A stretch of DNA of 64,000 nt from Epiperipatus broadwayi (Eukaryota; Onychophora; Udeonychophora; Euonychophora; Peripatidae). The notes under the pieces are model-generated. The model ran no database searches and was not told the origin of the DNA. It saw only the letters and a list, made by a program, of their open reading frames with translations. Made by a program: the position numbers and the translations under genes. How positions within the stretch are numbered: position 1 is the first letter of the stretch; the number at the start of each line of letters is the position of its first letter. Below are positions 11,551 to 26,577 of the stretch, piece by piece. The DNA lies in the NCBI GenBank assembly GCA_028023455.1, contig JAQFVV010006697.1, positions 394,674-458,673 on the forward strand, written 5' to 3'.

Positions 11551-13721
11551 TTTTATAATTTTTTTTTTTATTAAGTTGTAACAATATGTTTTTAGCTAGC
11601 ATGAGACAAAGTAGTGTTCTTCAGTTGGAAAGTAACAATTGAACCAACAGCACATAAGTAAACTTTTTATTTCTTTCTTAAAAAAAAGAAAGAGAAAAAA
11701 ACTGTTTGGGCATCTAAAAACAGAATGTTAATATCTGTAGTTTCAGGATTGTATAAAATCTTTATTTTGGATAGAAGAAAACTGGAAAGTTAAACTTCAA
11801 TTTATAATTAGCAGGAATAAACTAATGACTTAATTTATTCTGCAAACTGGAATTCATTATTATAGAAATTTAAACTACTAAAAATTAACTGTTTCTTTAA
11901 AAGCTATTTTAATATATATTTAAGCCACGTTATAATAACAGTTTATAAAAGGAATCATTACAATGTATACACCGTAAAAAAGCCAAAGCTGTGGGATCTT
12001 CCAAAGCTAGCTTCGATGTCATTATGAAATTATAAAATTTTCCATCAAGATGTCTATTTAGAGAACACTGGTGTACACCAATCTTCCATTGACTTATATA
12101 TGTTCAGGAGAAATATTTGGTATGTGTTTTCTTTAATCAAGGAGCATGAAATAGATAAATAGCAGAAGAGTTGGTGAACAAGAACAGTATACATGGAGCT
12201 TGACATTGTAAACTCTTAACTGTGAATAAGATGCTTGCTTTCTTCAAGATAAATATATTTTGTTTGATTCACATGATTATTTTTTTTTTTTGCTTTTACC
12301 ATTTCTATTTGAAAGTTTATGTATTGTAATTTTTTTATTGTATATTCAAGCTTCATTTTCAAATTCAATCACTTGCAATTTAAAAGTGGAAGCTGAGCAT
12401 GGATAAATGTCATATCATTAAGCATCACATGATCACATTTCCTATACTAGCACATTAATTGTTGAAATGTCATATGTTGATTCATTTTAAAAAAGAAATC
12501 ATAGTCTATTAATATTAATTATTTTTAATAAAAGTAAATTTATAGATTCCTCTGGAAATTCAACATTGATCCATCAAGGTGACTTCAAGTAAGGTTTTAT
12601 ATATTTATCATTGAAGGCAAACTTTAAGCCAAACAAATCTATCTTGTTTACTAATAAGTTTTAATAATATTTACTTGTTGTAATTTTGTTTTACTTCAGA
12701 GTGCAATTAACCCACTGAGTGAATGGTCTTTTTCATATCTGTCAATAATTTATACTATGACTTATATTTTAATAAAAAATAGTTATAAATATATTTACCC
12801 TAACCTAAATATATCATTCTAATAATTACATTAATGGGGTAGTTTTAGAATTAGTGAACTCTCATTTTGCTTTTTTTTGTTTTATGTATATATTTAATGA
12901 ATTATATAATATAATTCTGTATATAATATACTTCATATTATTTTGTTTCTGTTGTATGAAGTGATGAAAATGATAAAAAACCATTCTTGATAACCGACTA
13001 TTTATTTATTTTATCTTTTGTTTGTAAATATTTATTATATATGTTGTTAATAAACATATTAAGCTGTTTAAATCAATCTGATCTCTGTTTGATCATCACC
13101 ATCATCATTGTGCCTTGATTTCACTAGATCTTTGTCATAACCATCCCTGTGCATTGATATCACTAGATGTTTGATCATCACCATCATTATTGTGCACTTA
13201 TATCATTAAAAGTTTCATCATCAAGTTATGAATTGACATCATTAAAGGTTTGATGATGATCATCATTATGTAATGCTTTTTATATAATTGATCATCATCA
13301 GAATTTTTCTTTATCTATGCTTATATAGGCATATTTAATTAATAATTGAGTAAGTCCATCCCTGAAGAGAGCTGATTGTAAGAACTCCCTGAGTTTGAAT
13401 TTTGTGTTGTAATGAGGCCTAAAAAAGGAGATATAATGAATATGCACTTAGACATTGAAATATTGTTAGTAAATTATAAGTTAATATATTGAAAGTAGAT
13501 GTGATTTGGTACTGGGCATTTCATTGTGACATCTTTAGCATCCTATTTGAATGCCTAGGTCTGACAGTAGTGAGATGTGCTTCTTTTGTTATATGCCATT
13601 TCTGATTCAGTAACTTCTGATGCACCTACATGTAGGTTGTTTGACTCATTTCATTCAAATCTTCCAACTACTTAGCCGTATTTACATCATTGTATGGTGT
13701 ACCCAGAGGTTCCATTATATC
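11180..13721 (+). repeat. Right ~2.55-kb long direct repeat (putative 3' LTR)
   Basis: This is the partner of 4555-7108. It contains an expanded (AAT)n tract that is only about three units long in the left copy, and about 60 extra bp near 12415-12475. It ends close to TATATCTGGCA, after which unrelated sequence leads into the RTE fragment. Confidence 0.8.
11501..11549. repeat. (AAT)n microsatellite
   Basis: About sixteen AAT units lie inside the right long repeat. The homologous site in the left copy (near 4885-4900) has only about three. Confidence 0.95.
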
Positions 13722-13754
13722 TGGCACTGTCAACTTTGGGGCAGTGGGTTCATT

Positions 13755-14475
13755 ATAATATATAATGGATTTTCTCAAAATATGAAAATAAAGATTGATT
13801 ATGATGAGCTAGAAGAAGTTAACAATTACAAATATCTTGGTTAGATTATTAATACAAATGAAAACATATTGGATGAAATTAATCGTACAATTAAAATTGG
13901 TTTGAGTGCTTTTGGTAGAAATAACTTGATACTAAAAAGAAATATGCCTATGCATATGAAAAAGATGGTTTGTAATAAATGTCTTTTACCTGTTCTTACT
14001 TATAGATCTGAAATTTGAACACTTAATAGAAAAGCAATGCAGAGTATTCAGATTACTCAAAGAAGTATCAAGAGATGCATGTTAGGAGTAACAAGAAGAG
14101 ATAGAAAATATAATATATGGGTAAGAGAACAAACAGGTGTTACTGACCTCATTGAAAAAAATAAAAGATTTAAGTGAAGTTGGGCTGGACATATTGCTAG
14201 AAGGCATGATAATAGATAGACAATTGAAATCTTAAACTGGATTCCAAGACATTGTAAAAGACCCAAAAAGAGACCACATGCAAGATGGATGGATGAAATA
14301 AGAAAGTGTGCTTTGGTTATGTGGAGAAAAGAAGCTAAAGATTGGAGAAGGTAGATTGAACTTGGAGAGACATTCATCCTGCAGTGGATTGATAATGGTT
14401 GATGATAATTTCAGCCTAGTTTACAAAAATGATATTAATTATAGCTAATTTATAAAATATTATTTAATTTTCATA
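13755..14475 (+). pseudogene. 3'-terminal RTE LINE fragment, left arm of an inverted repeat
   Basis: Starting after TATAATATATAATGG, the plus strand encodes the end of an RTE reverse-transcriptase protein: QNMKIKIDYDELEEVNNYKYLG, then, after stops, pieces matching the C-terminal region seen in the fuller copy at 40690-41875 (for example WAGHIARR and KLGETFILQWIDNG). It is 5'-truncated and broken by several stops. The segment 13760-14475 is mirrored by 14570-15373. Confidence 0.85.
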
Positions 14476-14510
14476 TGAATACTCCTATCTTCATAAAGCA
14501 ATGCCTCTTA

Positions 14511-14566
14511 GTATGTGCAGATGTACATATAAATATTAGTATGTGCAGATGTACATATAAATATTA
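14511..14566 (+). repeat. 28-bp tandem duplication at the palindrome centre
   Basis: Two identical copies of a 28-bp unit beginning AGTATGTGCAGATGTAC lie in the spacer between the two RTE arms. Confidence 0.95.
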
Positions 14567-14569
14567 TTA

Positions 14570-18270
<3,701 letters not shown>

Positions 18271-18284
18271 TGTAGCACTGGGCC

Positions 18285-18466
18285 CAGAACTAATGAATTT
18301 ATGTGGTATTACCATAGGTGTTGTCCATAGTGTTATAGATTTGGGAAATGGGAAAATAGATTAGAATTCATGATTGCTCCTGACCTGTGTATCTCCACCA
18401 CAATTGGATTCAGGGTATTTTGTTCAGATCTTAAGTCTTGTTGGATGGACATACATTTTAAGTGGG

Positions 18467-18473
<7 letters not shown>
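18285..18473 (+). repeat. Divergent copy of a dispersed repeat (family X)
   Basis: It matches at roughly 70% the 3' end of both copies of the 2.08-kb duplication (24340-24521 and 30921-31102). Shared landmarks are the series AAATAG-TTAG-ATTCAT, TGACC/ATGTGTATCT, GGATTCA and TCTTGTTG. Like the copy at 31102, it ends next to a TA microsatellite. The family is unidentified. Confidence 0.6.

Positions 18474-18513
<40 letters not shown>
18471..18513. repeat. (TA)n microsatellite
   Basis: A pure TA run between the family X copy and the MITE. Confidence 0.95.
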
Positions 18514-18515
<2 letters not shown>

Positions 18516-18534
18516 AATAATATAAGTATATTAA

Positions 18535-18718
18535 ACAGACAAAACTCTCCATACAGTAGTGCCACTCTGTGCCAACCAGAATAATCAATGGATGCCAGAA
18601 GGCTTATGCATAAAATCCCCAAGTGCCTACTCACCCAACAACCCCAGACCAGTTTCTGACCTGTGGCCTTTTTTAGTGAGGATCCTTGGGTGCACTACTG
18701 TATGGAGAGTTTTGCTGT
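18535..18718. mobile_element. MITE with TTAA flanks, copy 1
   Basis: A 184-bp element has terminal inverted repeats of about 27 bp (left ACAGACAAAACTCTCC, right arm ending GGAGAGTTTTGCTGT), with one extra base in the left arm. TTAA lies directly outside each end (18531-18534 and 18719-18722). It has no coding capacity. The core contains AATCAATGGATGCCAGAAGG, shared with the copy at 36589-36749. TTAA duplication is typical of piggyBac-like transposases, so it is probably a non-autonomous element moved by one. Confidence 0.8.
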
Positions 18719-19049
18719 TTAAAAACAGTTATGTACTAACATAAAAGATGGTGATCATGTGATGCTTAGTAATATAAGTGTAATAAAAAAATCCACAGAA
18801 TAAAGCTACAAAAATTTAAAAAATTCCTATATAAAATTGAAGATTAATATCCTTTGCTATAACCAGATTTGGCATATTCCCCATCTTAAGTAGCAATACA
18901 TTAATATTTATATCTTATTAAACTCTCACACCAGTAATGCTCCCACATGAATTACCTACTTTCCATTAATTGTGAATACTAATACAATTACACTGTTTAT
19001 TAAATACATTATCTGTATATTTATAAAATATGATTCCTTATTTTTTTTT

Positions 19050-19866
19050 AAAATCATTTTCCATATAAAATAGGAACACTATCAAAGCAGAATTCTCCAT
19101 TACAAATCACTGCATGTTCTGCAAAAACAGATGTATACCTATCTGAAGAATAAAACAACTTATTATATAATAATTCATGCTCTCTAATCTTTTTTTCAAT
19201 GTACATTTAGTCTCTCCAATGTAACTATATCCACAATGACATACCACTTTATATATAATGTTACATGTGTTGCTTTTATCAATACAATCTGTACCATTAA
19301 TAACCAATCTTCCAGTATTTGTACCCACTATAAATGGAACATTAAAATCAGCAGACACCAATGATGTTATCTTATTACAAACAAAATTATTTACATAAGG
19401 CAATGCTATTCACCTTTTTATTTCCATATTATCTCTTCTCCATCTATTTCTAAACCCATATAGTGCACATAAAATATTTTTTCTACTATATCCCACACCC
19501 AATAAATCATTCACATATCTTTCAATATTAATCGTTTTATCACTCTGAAATTTACACAAACATCATTTCTAAAAAGAAATGTTCTAAAACCAGCCAATTT
19601 ATAGGTAAGTGGAACATTTGCATTTGGAAGAACAACTTCTCTAATTGATAATGGTTTCACCACCATTTTATTATTAATTTTAGTACATTCTCTCCATAAA
19701 ATCAGATCATGATATTTTATACTCTTCTCAATATCTTCAGAAGTAATAGTCCATGTTAACCCATTAGTGACATTTAATTTAATAAACAGTTTTTGCACTA
19801 TCATATTTGACCCTACAATAAGCACATCATCCACATACCTAAAATAACTTTTAACACCAATCAATC
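19050..19866 (-). pseudogene. Penelope-like element fragment: RT end plus GIY-YIG endonuclease
   Basis: Read on the minus strand from 19866, the first part is a reverse-transcriptase piece with the catalytic signature YFRYVDDVLIVG. Then come an NDLLGVGY segment, an LPYVNNFVCNKI segment, and the linker to the nuclease module CNIIYKVVCHCGYSYIGETKC. This RT to GIY-YIG order is specific to Penelope-like elements. Stops interrupt the middle. A shift in an A-run near 19190 moves the rest (REHELLYNK and FAEHAV) to another frame. The 5' part of the RT is missing, because gypsy sequence of opposite orientation starts within a few bases of 19866. Confidence 0.87.
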
Positions 19867-19870
19867 AAAC

Positions 19871-19999
19871 ATGTATCCATCATTTCTACCTGATAATGAA
19901 GTCATCTTAGGGACAGACTTCATACACATGAACAAATGTATAGTTGATTTCCAAAATAAATCTGTCAGGGTAAGGGAAGAGGTTATAAAGATGTGATTA
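19871..19999 (+). pseudogene. Ty3/gypsy retropepsin C-terminal remnant
   Basis: A 42-residue open piece reads EVILGTDFIHMNKCIVDF and then KSVRVREE. The ILG-D-F motif followed by the VDF strand is the C-terminal half of retrotransposon aspartic proteases. The N-terminal half with the catalytic DTG is absent, lost at the junction with the Penelope-like fragment. It is the first domain of a colinear pol pseudogene that runs to about 22350. Confidence 0.7.
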
Positions 20000-20284
20000 C
20001 TGCTGAATTATGACATACATAAAATTAATTGATGATATCTAATATCTCAGTAGCACTTTTAAAAGAAAAATGCACATAATTGAATTTAATCATAAGTAAT
20101 GTCATAAGGAAGTTGTGATTTGTAATAAATAAATATAATAATATTCTCAGAAATACCAGGAGTTATAAAAGGATTTCTGCAAAGATAAACTATTGAAAAC
20201 CAACCATTTCAATCAAAATCATACCCAATCTCTTGCTAATATCAGGATGAGATAAACAAACAAATAAAAAAACTTTGATTGCAG

Positions 20285-20960
20285 AATAATCTCAAAATGC
20301 TCCTACTATATTGCAATTCGATTTTAATGATGAAGAAGAAAGATAGGTCGATAAAATTTTGTTTAAATACTAGGAAACCAAACAAAATAACCATCGTAGA
20401 TAGGAGAATATATCATAATCTATACATGGACTATTTGTTAGATTTGGTAATACTGTACTTTTAATCTAGCGTTAAGTTATTGGCAGATAGAACTCCATTC
20501 AGAAGATTGTCATTACACTGCATTTCAATATGAAAGATTTATTTATCAATTTAATAAGTTGTTATTTGGATTGATTAAAAGTTGTGCTGATTTAATAAGA
20601 TGCATGGACAAAATACTTTCTCCTGTGATTAGAGATAGAAACTATTTACTTATATGGTGTTATCACATCATCTATAATTGAATAATTGAACAAACTTTAT
20701 AAAGAGTCCTAGGATAAGGGTATAAATATCAATTTCAAAAAGAGTACATTAGCATGCAATAAAGTAGTCTTCTCAGGTCATATTATTGGTTGTAATCTCA
20801 TCCAGATAATATTAGTGCAATACAGAATAAAAAAACACAATCAGATCATTTTGGAAGATATGCAATTTATACAATCATTTCTACTAAAAATTTGCTCATC
20901 ACATAGAACCATTGTTAAAATCAATAAAAAAAATATGAAAAATAGAACTGGAGTAAAATT
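20285..20960 (+). pseudogene. Ty3/gypsy reverse-transcriptase remnant
   Basis: Frame pieces follow the RT order. KKKDRSIKFCLNTRKPNKITIVD matches the K-K-D-G-S-x-R-F-C-x-D-x-R-x-L-N block, then HYTAFQYERFIYQFN, then FGLIKSCADLIRCMDKIL, then VFSGHIIG near 20770. The YxDD catalytic box expected near 20640 cannot be read (local translation YLLIWC), and frame changes and stops are frequent. It lies between the protease piece and the RNase H piece with normal gypsy spacing, so this is one decayed element, not scattered fragments. Confidence 0.8.
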
Positions 20961-20984
20961 AAAACTGGTTGTTTAAAACAAATT

Positions 20985-21215
20985 GTGCTAGCTTTTCGAT
21001 TTTAATAAACCCTTTGTCCTACAAACTTATAGTGGTGTTTATGGATAAGGGTAACATTATCCCAAATAATTGTCCCAAATCCAGAATGATGAACAAACAG
21101 AAGTCCTCTATTTTATTAGCCATCTCTTAACAAGTCCAGAAATAAACTACATTATTACTGAGAAAGTAGTACTAGTAATAGTGTGGTCTTTCCAAAATTT
21201 TTGACAAACGCTTCT
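20985..21215 (+). pseudogene. Ty3/gypsy RNase H remnant
   Basis: Pieces DFNKPFVLQTYSG and LYFISHLLTSPEINYIITEK match the retrotransposon RNase H pattern, in which the ...SRxLTxxExNYxxTEKE block normally includes a catalytic Glu. The first catalytic Asp, usually QTDASG, reads QTYSG here, so the active site is lost. The position directly after the RT remnant fits the pol order. Confidence 0.75.
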
Positions 21216-21639
21216 TGAATTTTAGGTGATAATGATTAGTGTTTTCAATTTTTGAACCACAGCTACTTAATCACTAATCATCTTGTCAGATGCAGTCTGT
21301 TGTTACAAGAATTCAATTATACAGTAAGAAACTGTAAGGGATCAAAAAACATCATGAATGATGTGCCAAGTCAAAATCCATGTTGATCAGAACAACATCT
21401 AACAATACTGATAACCTCTACATTTTAAAAATTGATTTAGCAATTAATGAAAATATAGAAAATGATTTGTTAAATATACAAAACCTTCAAACCCTAGATG
21501 AAAATCCGATCTCAATTATTAAAATGCTAAACAAAGCAGAAATTCTGTATAAAGCAAGCCAATATTCTTAAATATTATAACCTAGACAGTCAACTCTTAA
21601 GCTATAAAGCACACAATGTCAAAGATGAATGGAGGGTAG

Positions 21640-22350
21640 TAATACCCCAAATACTAAAAAACCCATTTATATATTACATATATTATTTATTTGGGCACTA
21701 TGGAGTTCATAAAACTGAACAAATATTAAAAAACTGGGTTTACTGAAAGAGAATGTATAAAGATATCTTAAATGCAATTCAAAGTTGTCACATATGCTTA
21801 AAACCCAAGCCACTAAACAAATGTTACATAAATTCAATAAACTCTATGATTCCAGAAGGGCCAAACAAGACCTTAGTCATGGATTTTTATGATCCACTAG
21901 GGTCATCTAATAAGCAAATATATTTGCTAGTAGCTTATGATCTCTCTTCAAAGTTGGTTTCAGCTTATGCAATTCCTCAAGCTAGTACTAAATATACTAT
22001 AAAGTATTAGACACCCACCATTTTAAAGAGATAGAAAAATCAGGGACGATCTTAACTGAGTACAATCTCACTGTCCTATCCAAAGATTGAATCAAATGGG
22101 TAAACAAACATCAGATAAAACATGGGAGAACCTCTATTAGAACTCCACAGTCAAACCCATTTGAACGTGTAATGCATGAACTTCGTAATTTGTTCAGATC
22201 CTACTCGAAGGATAAGTATAAAAGTTGGGTGAGGCACACACAATGCATAATCAATTACATAAATTGGAGTGTAAATAAATCCACTGGATTTGCAACCCAT
22301 CAAATCACAATTAAGTCAACATTACTTTATAATTTTTATATATTTATAAT
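21640..22350 (+). pseudogene. Ty3/gypsy integrase remnant
   Basis: An HHCC zinc module is visible as GHYGVHKTEQILKNWVY, a stop, then SCHICLKPKP, with both His and both Cys kept. The catalytic core follows with VMDFYDPLGSSNKQIYLLVA (first Asp kept), then RTPQSNPFERVMHELRNL containing the final Glu of DDE. The segment with the second Asp, near 22030-22100, is damaged. WVRHTQCIINYINWSVNKSTGF matches the conserved end of the core. No GPY/F module follows, because the element stops where the RTE-like 79-bp fragment begins. Confidence 0.82.
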
Positions 22351-22361
22351 GTAATATATCA

Positions 22362-22440
22362 AGTAATGGCTGCAGAAAGGAGTTTGCTATTAACTGAATG
22401 GAGACTCATTGATTCCTCTCGGAAGCCTTAAAGGAACCAA
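22362..22440 (+). repeat. 79-bp fragment matching the 5' end of the RTE LINE
   Basis: ATGGCTGCAGAAAGGAGTTT through AAAGGAACC closely matches the minus strand at 43970-43885, the very 5' end of the nearly full-length RTE copy. It is cut off where the 2.08-kb duplication begins. Confidence 0.7.
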
Positions 22441-24521
22441 GCAGTGCTTTGAACATCTAGCCAGAGACTGTCTGTGTTGAGGAAGCCTGAAATGATCTGA
22501 CTATATTAACTGCCTCTATTAACTGATTGATTCTGAGGTAACATCCAATTTGCAGCAAGCCATTGATTGATTTGATTTGTTTTCAAAATCTATATTAATT
22601 TATATTTTATATATTTGTGTAATGTTTATACGGCTTGGTTTTAAAATGCATCTTTTAAATTTATTTAAGTTAAAATATCAATTCTTATAAAACTACATTA
22701 TTTTGATGCAGCAAATTAAATTAATTTTGTCGGTTTGTTTAGATTATTTGACTGCAAAATTCAATGAGCTATTAGCTTTAAATCCTCCCCCTGTTATTTT
22801 TCTTTTAATTTAAAAATCATTACAAGAAGTCTTACTTCCTGTAAATTAACTAATCGAAAGCTCGTTTGGTTTTGTATGTTATATATATATATATATTTAT
22901 TTTGAATGATTTATTTTAAAAATATCTTACTGTTACCTTCAATTTAAATAGCCCTGTAATTATTTCTGAAAGAATAAATAATTTTTGTGAATCAATTGAG
23001 TAAAAATATCATAGAATTTTATCAGTATATATATTTCATACATATATTTTTATTTGTCAGAAAATATTAAAAGTATGATTTACAATTTATTAGTTTGATA
23101 TTTAATGCCCGTCTGTGTTAATGAAAGACAAGTCCTATTTTGTAATCTTCCGTGTGAGTGGGAAAGCAATTTTATATTTAGTTTTAATTCTTGCCGTAAT
23201 ATAATTTACTATTCCTTCATTAATGACCTAATGTTTCTAGGACTTTACATTATGTCAGGGAGCAAATGATTTGAATCAGGATTCATTATTTTGTTAGTGA
23301 TACATTATTTTATATATATACGTCGAGGGCATTGTGTATTTATAGTTACCACCATTTCTTTATTATGGCTATTCTTGCTTTGCTACAAACTTCTTAGGAC
23401 CTTCGGAATCTGACCAGTCCAATCTCTCACTCTCCCCCAAAGTAGACATGGTTCATACCAGGGGATTTTTCGAGCATTGTCATTAAGATGTATATACACA
23501 TCGAAATATTATCATGATTATTTAGAGACATGCTTTAGCTGGAGGGCTAGCATTTCTCTTATCTCCTGTACATATTAGGAACTTCTTTAGCAAAGCCACC
23601 CAGAGGTTCATAGCAAACCTCATTTCTTTTGTTGTAATTTGCAATAGCATACTGCCCTCCTCATCATCATCATTTTATAGCTTTATGTAGCAATCCTGCA
23701 ATGCTCTCTGCCATGATGGCACGTCCTTCACAAACAAATAATTAATTAATTAAATTTGACTGTACAATTGTCAATTATTTATTTAAGAATTATTTTGCTT
23801 CCCACACTCATTATATACAAATGATTATAAATGTAATAATGTTTTAAATGTACACTTTCATATCTTTTAATATATATAAAGAGATTTATTTATCTTGAAC
23901 AGGGCTAATAATATTTTATTGCTAATTGGTTTTGGCCGACCAATTAACAAACTTTTATATTGTTTGTCAAAGCTGCATCAAAACAAATTAAATAATAAAA
24001 TAACCAAGTTGTATAAACAAAGACTCGACTTATTTTGTACTAAATTCTTTAATAAATTCCTCTAATATTGTTATTTAAATAAGCTTAGTTTGTCATCACT
24101 CCCAATCTCTAAGGTTCATTACTCTATTTGTTTAAATATTTCTTTGATTTAAATTCTATTCTTTATAATGTTGCCAGAAAGAATTATCATTATTATGGTT
24201 CAAACCATTACTAATCAACCAAATCATATCTGTACCATTCTGCAATTGTCAGAATCCACTAAATCATTGGTTTTCCATATAAACCCCCTTTTTATTTTGA
24301 GTCTCTATGTGAACCATGACCTCCAGCTGGGACGGAATAAAAACCAAGCACTGCTAGTGTCATCACAAATGTTATCCATTAGTCAGAGAGGCAGTAGTTT
24401 AGGCAAATAGGTTAGGATTCATCCTTGCCCTGACATATGTATCTTGTACATGGTTGGATTCAAGGTACTTTTGCTTGGATTATTGGTCTTGTTGAATGAA
24501 TACACGATTTTGACCGGCACA
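22441..24521 (+). repeat. 2.08-kb direct duplication, copy 1
   Basis: Nearly identical to 29024-31102, offset 6583 at the left end and 6581 at the right. I see only about ten differences by eye, mostly transitions and TA-run length. No protein-coding frame of note; an 80-residue open frame near the right end occurs in both copies but shows no recognisable domain. The right ~180 bp is a copy of dispersed repeat family X. The flanks differ at all four ends. Confidence 0.95.
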
Positions 24522-26525
24522 GAGGCTGCGTATTTTTTTTTCCGAGTTTGGATGCCCAATCGTGGAGCCTGTAATTATTCCCACACCCTGAATAATTCAT
24601 TAGCTATATGTGTATAATTTGCTATATACAATTTAATATATACATAATTTTCCAGAATACAAAATGATTTAGTTTTTTTCATATGGATTTTATAAAATAA
24701 AATACTGTTTTGTTAATAAATTAAAGAGGAATACCATGTTTTCCATCCATAGTCTGTAATTTTTTTTTTTTTGATAAACAGATTAATTAAAAGTGAAAAC
24801 TCATATGGTTAAATAGATTGTATAAAATATGAAAGTAGTTTGAACTACTATATTAATGTATATGTAAGTTTTTTTTTATTTCCAGAGTTTTGTTAAGTAG
24901 AATTTTTTTTTTTTTTACTTTTCTCCCATGTTTGCTAAGAACGGAAATATTTGTATAGAAATTTTTTTTTTCTTGTTAATTGAGTATATAATGTTGTGAT
25001 TATTTTAAAGCAAAGTGTAAAGAGTTTGACACTTGTGTATGTATTTTTTTTTCAACTTTTTCTCCAAAAGTTTTTTTCTCTTGTCCAATAGTATATAGTA
25101 TTATGTAATGTATATAGATGTGTGTGTAAGATCTATGTACTTGTGTATGTAGCGCTGCATATATATGTACATGGGTGTGTATGTGCAATGTGTAGGAACA
25201 GATGTGTTTGAAAATTTTATATGTATTGCATTACTATATATTTTCTTGGAAACCCATATGTGTGGAAAAATTGTGTTGTATCTCAAGTATAAAAGCTTGA
25301 AAAGTTTTTCCCCAATATAGATGTACAATTTTTTTTTCTGGATTTGACAGTTGAAAAATATTCATATCCCCAAATGATATTTCATAGATACAGTTGTATA
25401 TATTCGGATCAATGTATTTAAAAGTTGGTTTAGTTCACTTGAGTTTGAATTTATAGTGACATGTAATGATTATGTATATGCTCTTAAGTTTAACAGTTTT
25501 CTCTTAATGTTAGATTTATACCAAACTCAAACTATGTAAAATAAATCATAAAGTAAGGTCAAAGTGATGTAAAGTTTTTTTTTTTGTTTTCATGAGTGTC
25601 AAAAAAAAAACAACCAAAGACTGTGTTTTATAACTATAAGTGTAATGCTAGCTGTGGTACCTGGTTTTCCAACCATATAGATATTTTGTAAAAGTTTTTT
25701 TTTGGAACCCATGTATTACAACCATATGTAGATTTTTTTTTGTATCTGATTTTACATGTACACATGAATTTGTTTCTGTTTTCATGTGTTTAAAAAAAAT
25801 GTTTAAAGCCCATGTACTACATCCATAAGCCTTATGTGTAAAAGGTGGTAATAAGATGTATTTAATGTTTATTCATATGGGCACACTGTGTTACCAATCG
25901 ATAAAAGTACATGTATTTATATATATATATATATATATATGTTAGAGCTATCTGTAAGTGTTATAGTGTTGCTGACCTTGATAACTGGCACCCTGGTGTA
26001 GGAAATAGAGTACCTATTACCATTATAAATTCGTTATCAAGTTCAAAATAAATAAAGAACCGTGGTAATTCTAGGCAACAAAAAAAATTTTTTTTTTGAT
26101 ATATAAGAGATTTGGAGAGTGAAGACTTTTATAACTGGTGTAATATGTCATAAAATTGTAAGCAAAGTAATATTCATCACAACAAAATTATGTATTAAAT
26201 TTTGAAAATAATGATTTTTTTAAGTCCATTTCAGAGGCAAGGAGTGACCAAGGGTGACCAGCTAGAATCAAGAAATAAATCTGTCATTCACATAAAAAAA
26301 TAAAATAAAGTTGTTTTTTTTTGTTGAAGCTGAAACAATTATTTAATTATCCTGCTTGGAACAGTCAGAAACTTAGTATGGCAGGTCAGAAAGGACACAG
26401 TCAGTAAAACATGATGGGAAGAGTGGACAGAGTAAGGGAAGCAAACGTTCGAATTAGTGATTATTTACATTCTATTTTTCAAGATTATATTAAAGTTTCA
26501 GTGAGCCATAGTTCCAGGAAAATAG
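24522..26525. other. Gene-free T-tract-rich stretch
   Basis: From about 24740 the plus strand holds well over ten separate runs of eight or more T, few matching A runs, and G+T-rich segments such as 25090-25200. A (TA)n tract lies at 25917-25940. TGGCACCCTGGTG near 26006 is a weak primer-binding-site lookalike. No gene is recognised. Confidence 0.6.
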
Positions 26526-26577
26526 CTTGAATTCAAAGATCAGCATTATTACTGTCATCAAACTTTTAAAAATCCAA

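Larger units (their letters stand above)
4555..13721 (+). mobile_element. Decayed Ty3/gypsy-like LTR retrotransposon with very long LTRs
   Basis: Two direct repeats of about 2.55 kb (4555-7108 and 11180-13721) flank about 4 kb. In plus-strand order the interior holds a PBS-like site, a gag-like coiled-coil remnant, unidentified coding remnants, an integrase C-terminal GPY/F remnant and a polypurine tract abutting the second repeat. This order matches an LTR retrotransposon. No protease, RT or RNase H could be read in the interior, so most of pol is deleted or too eroded. Canonical TG...CA ends and a target-site duplication are not evident. The alternative is a segmental duplication that happens to flank an element. 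Confidence 0.65.
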
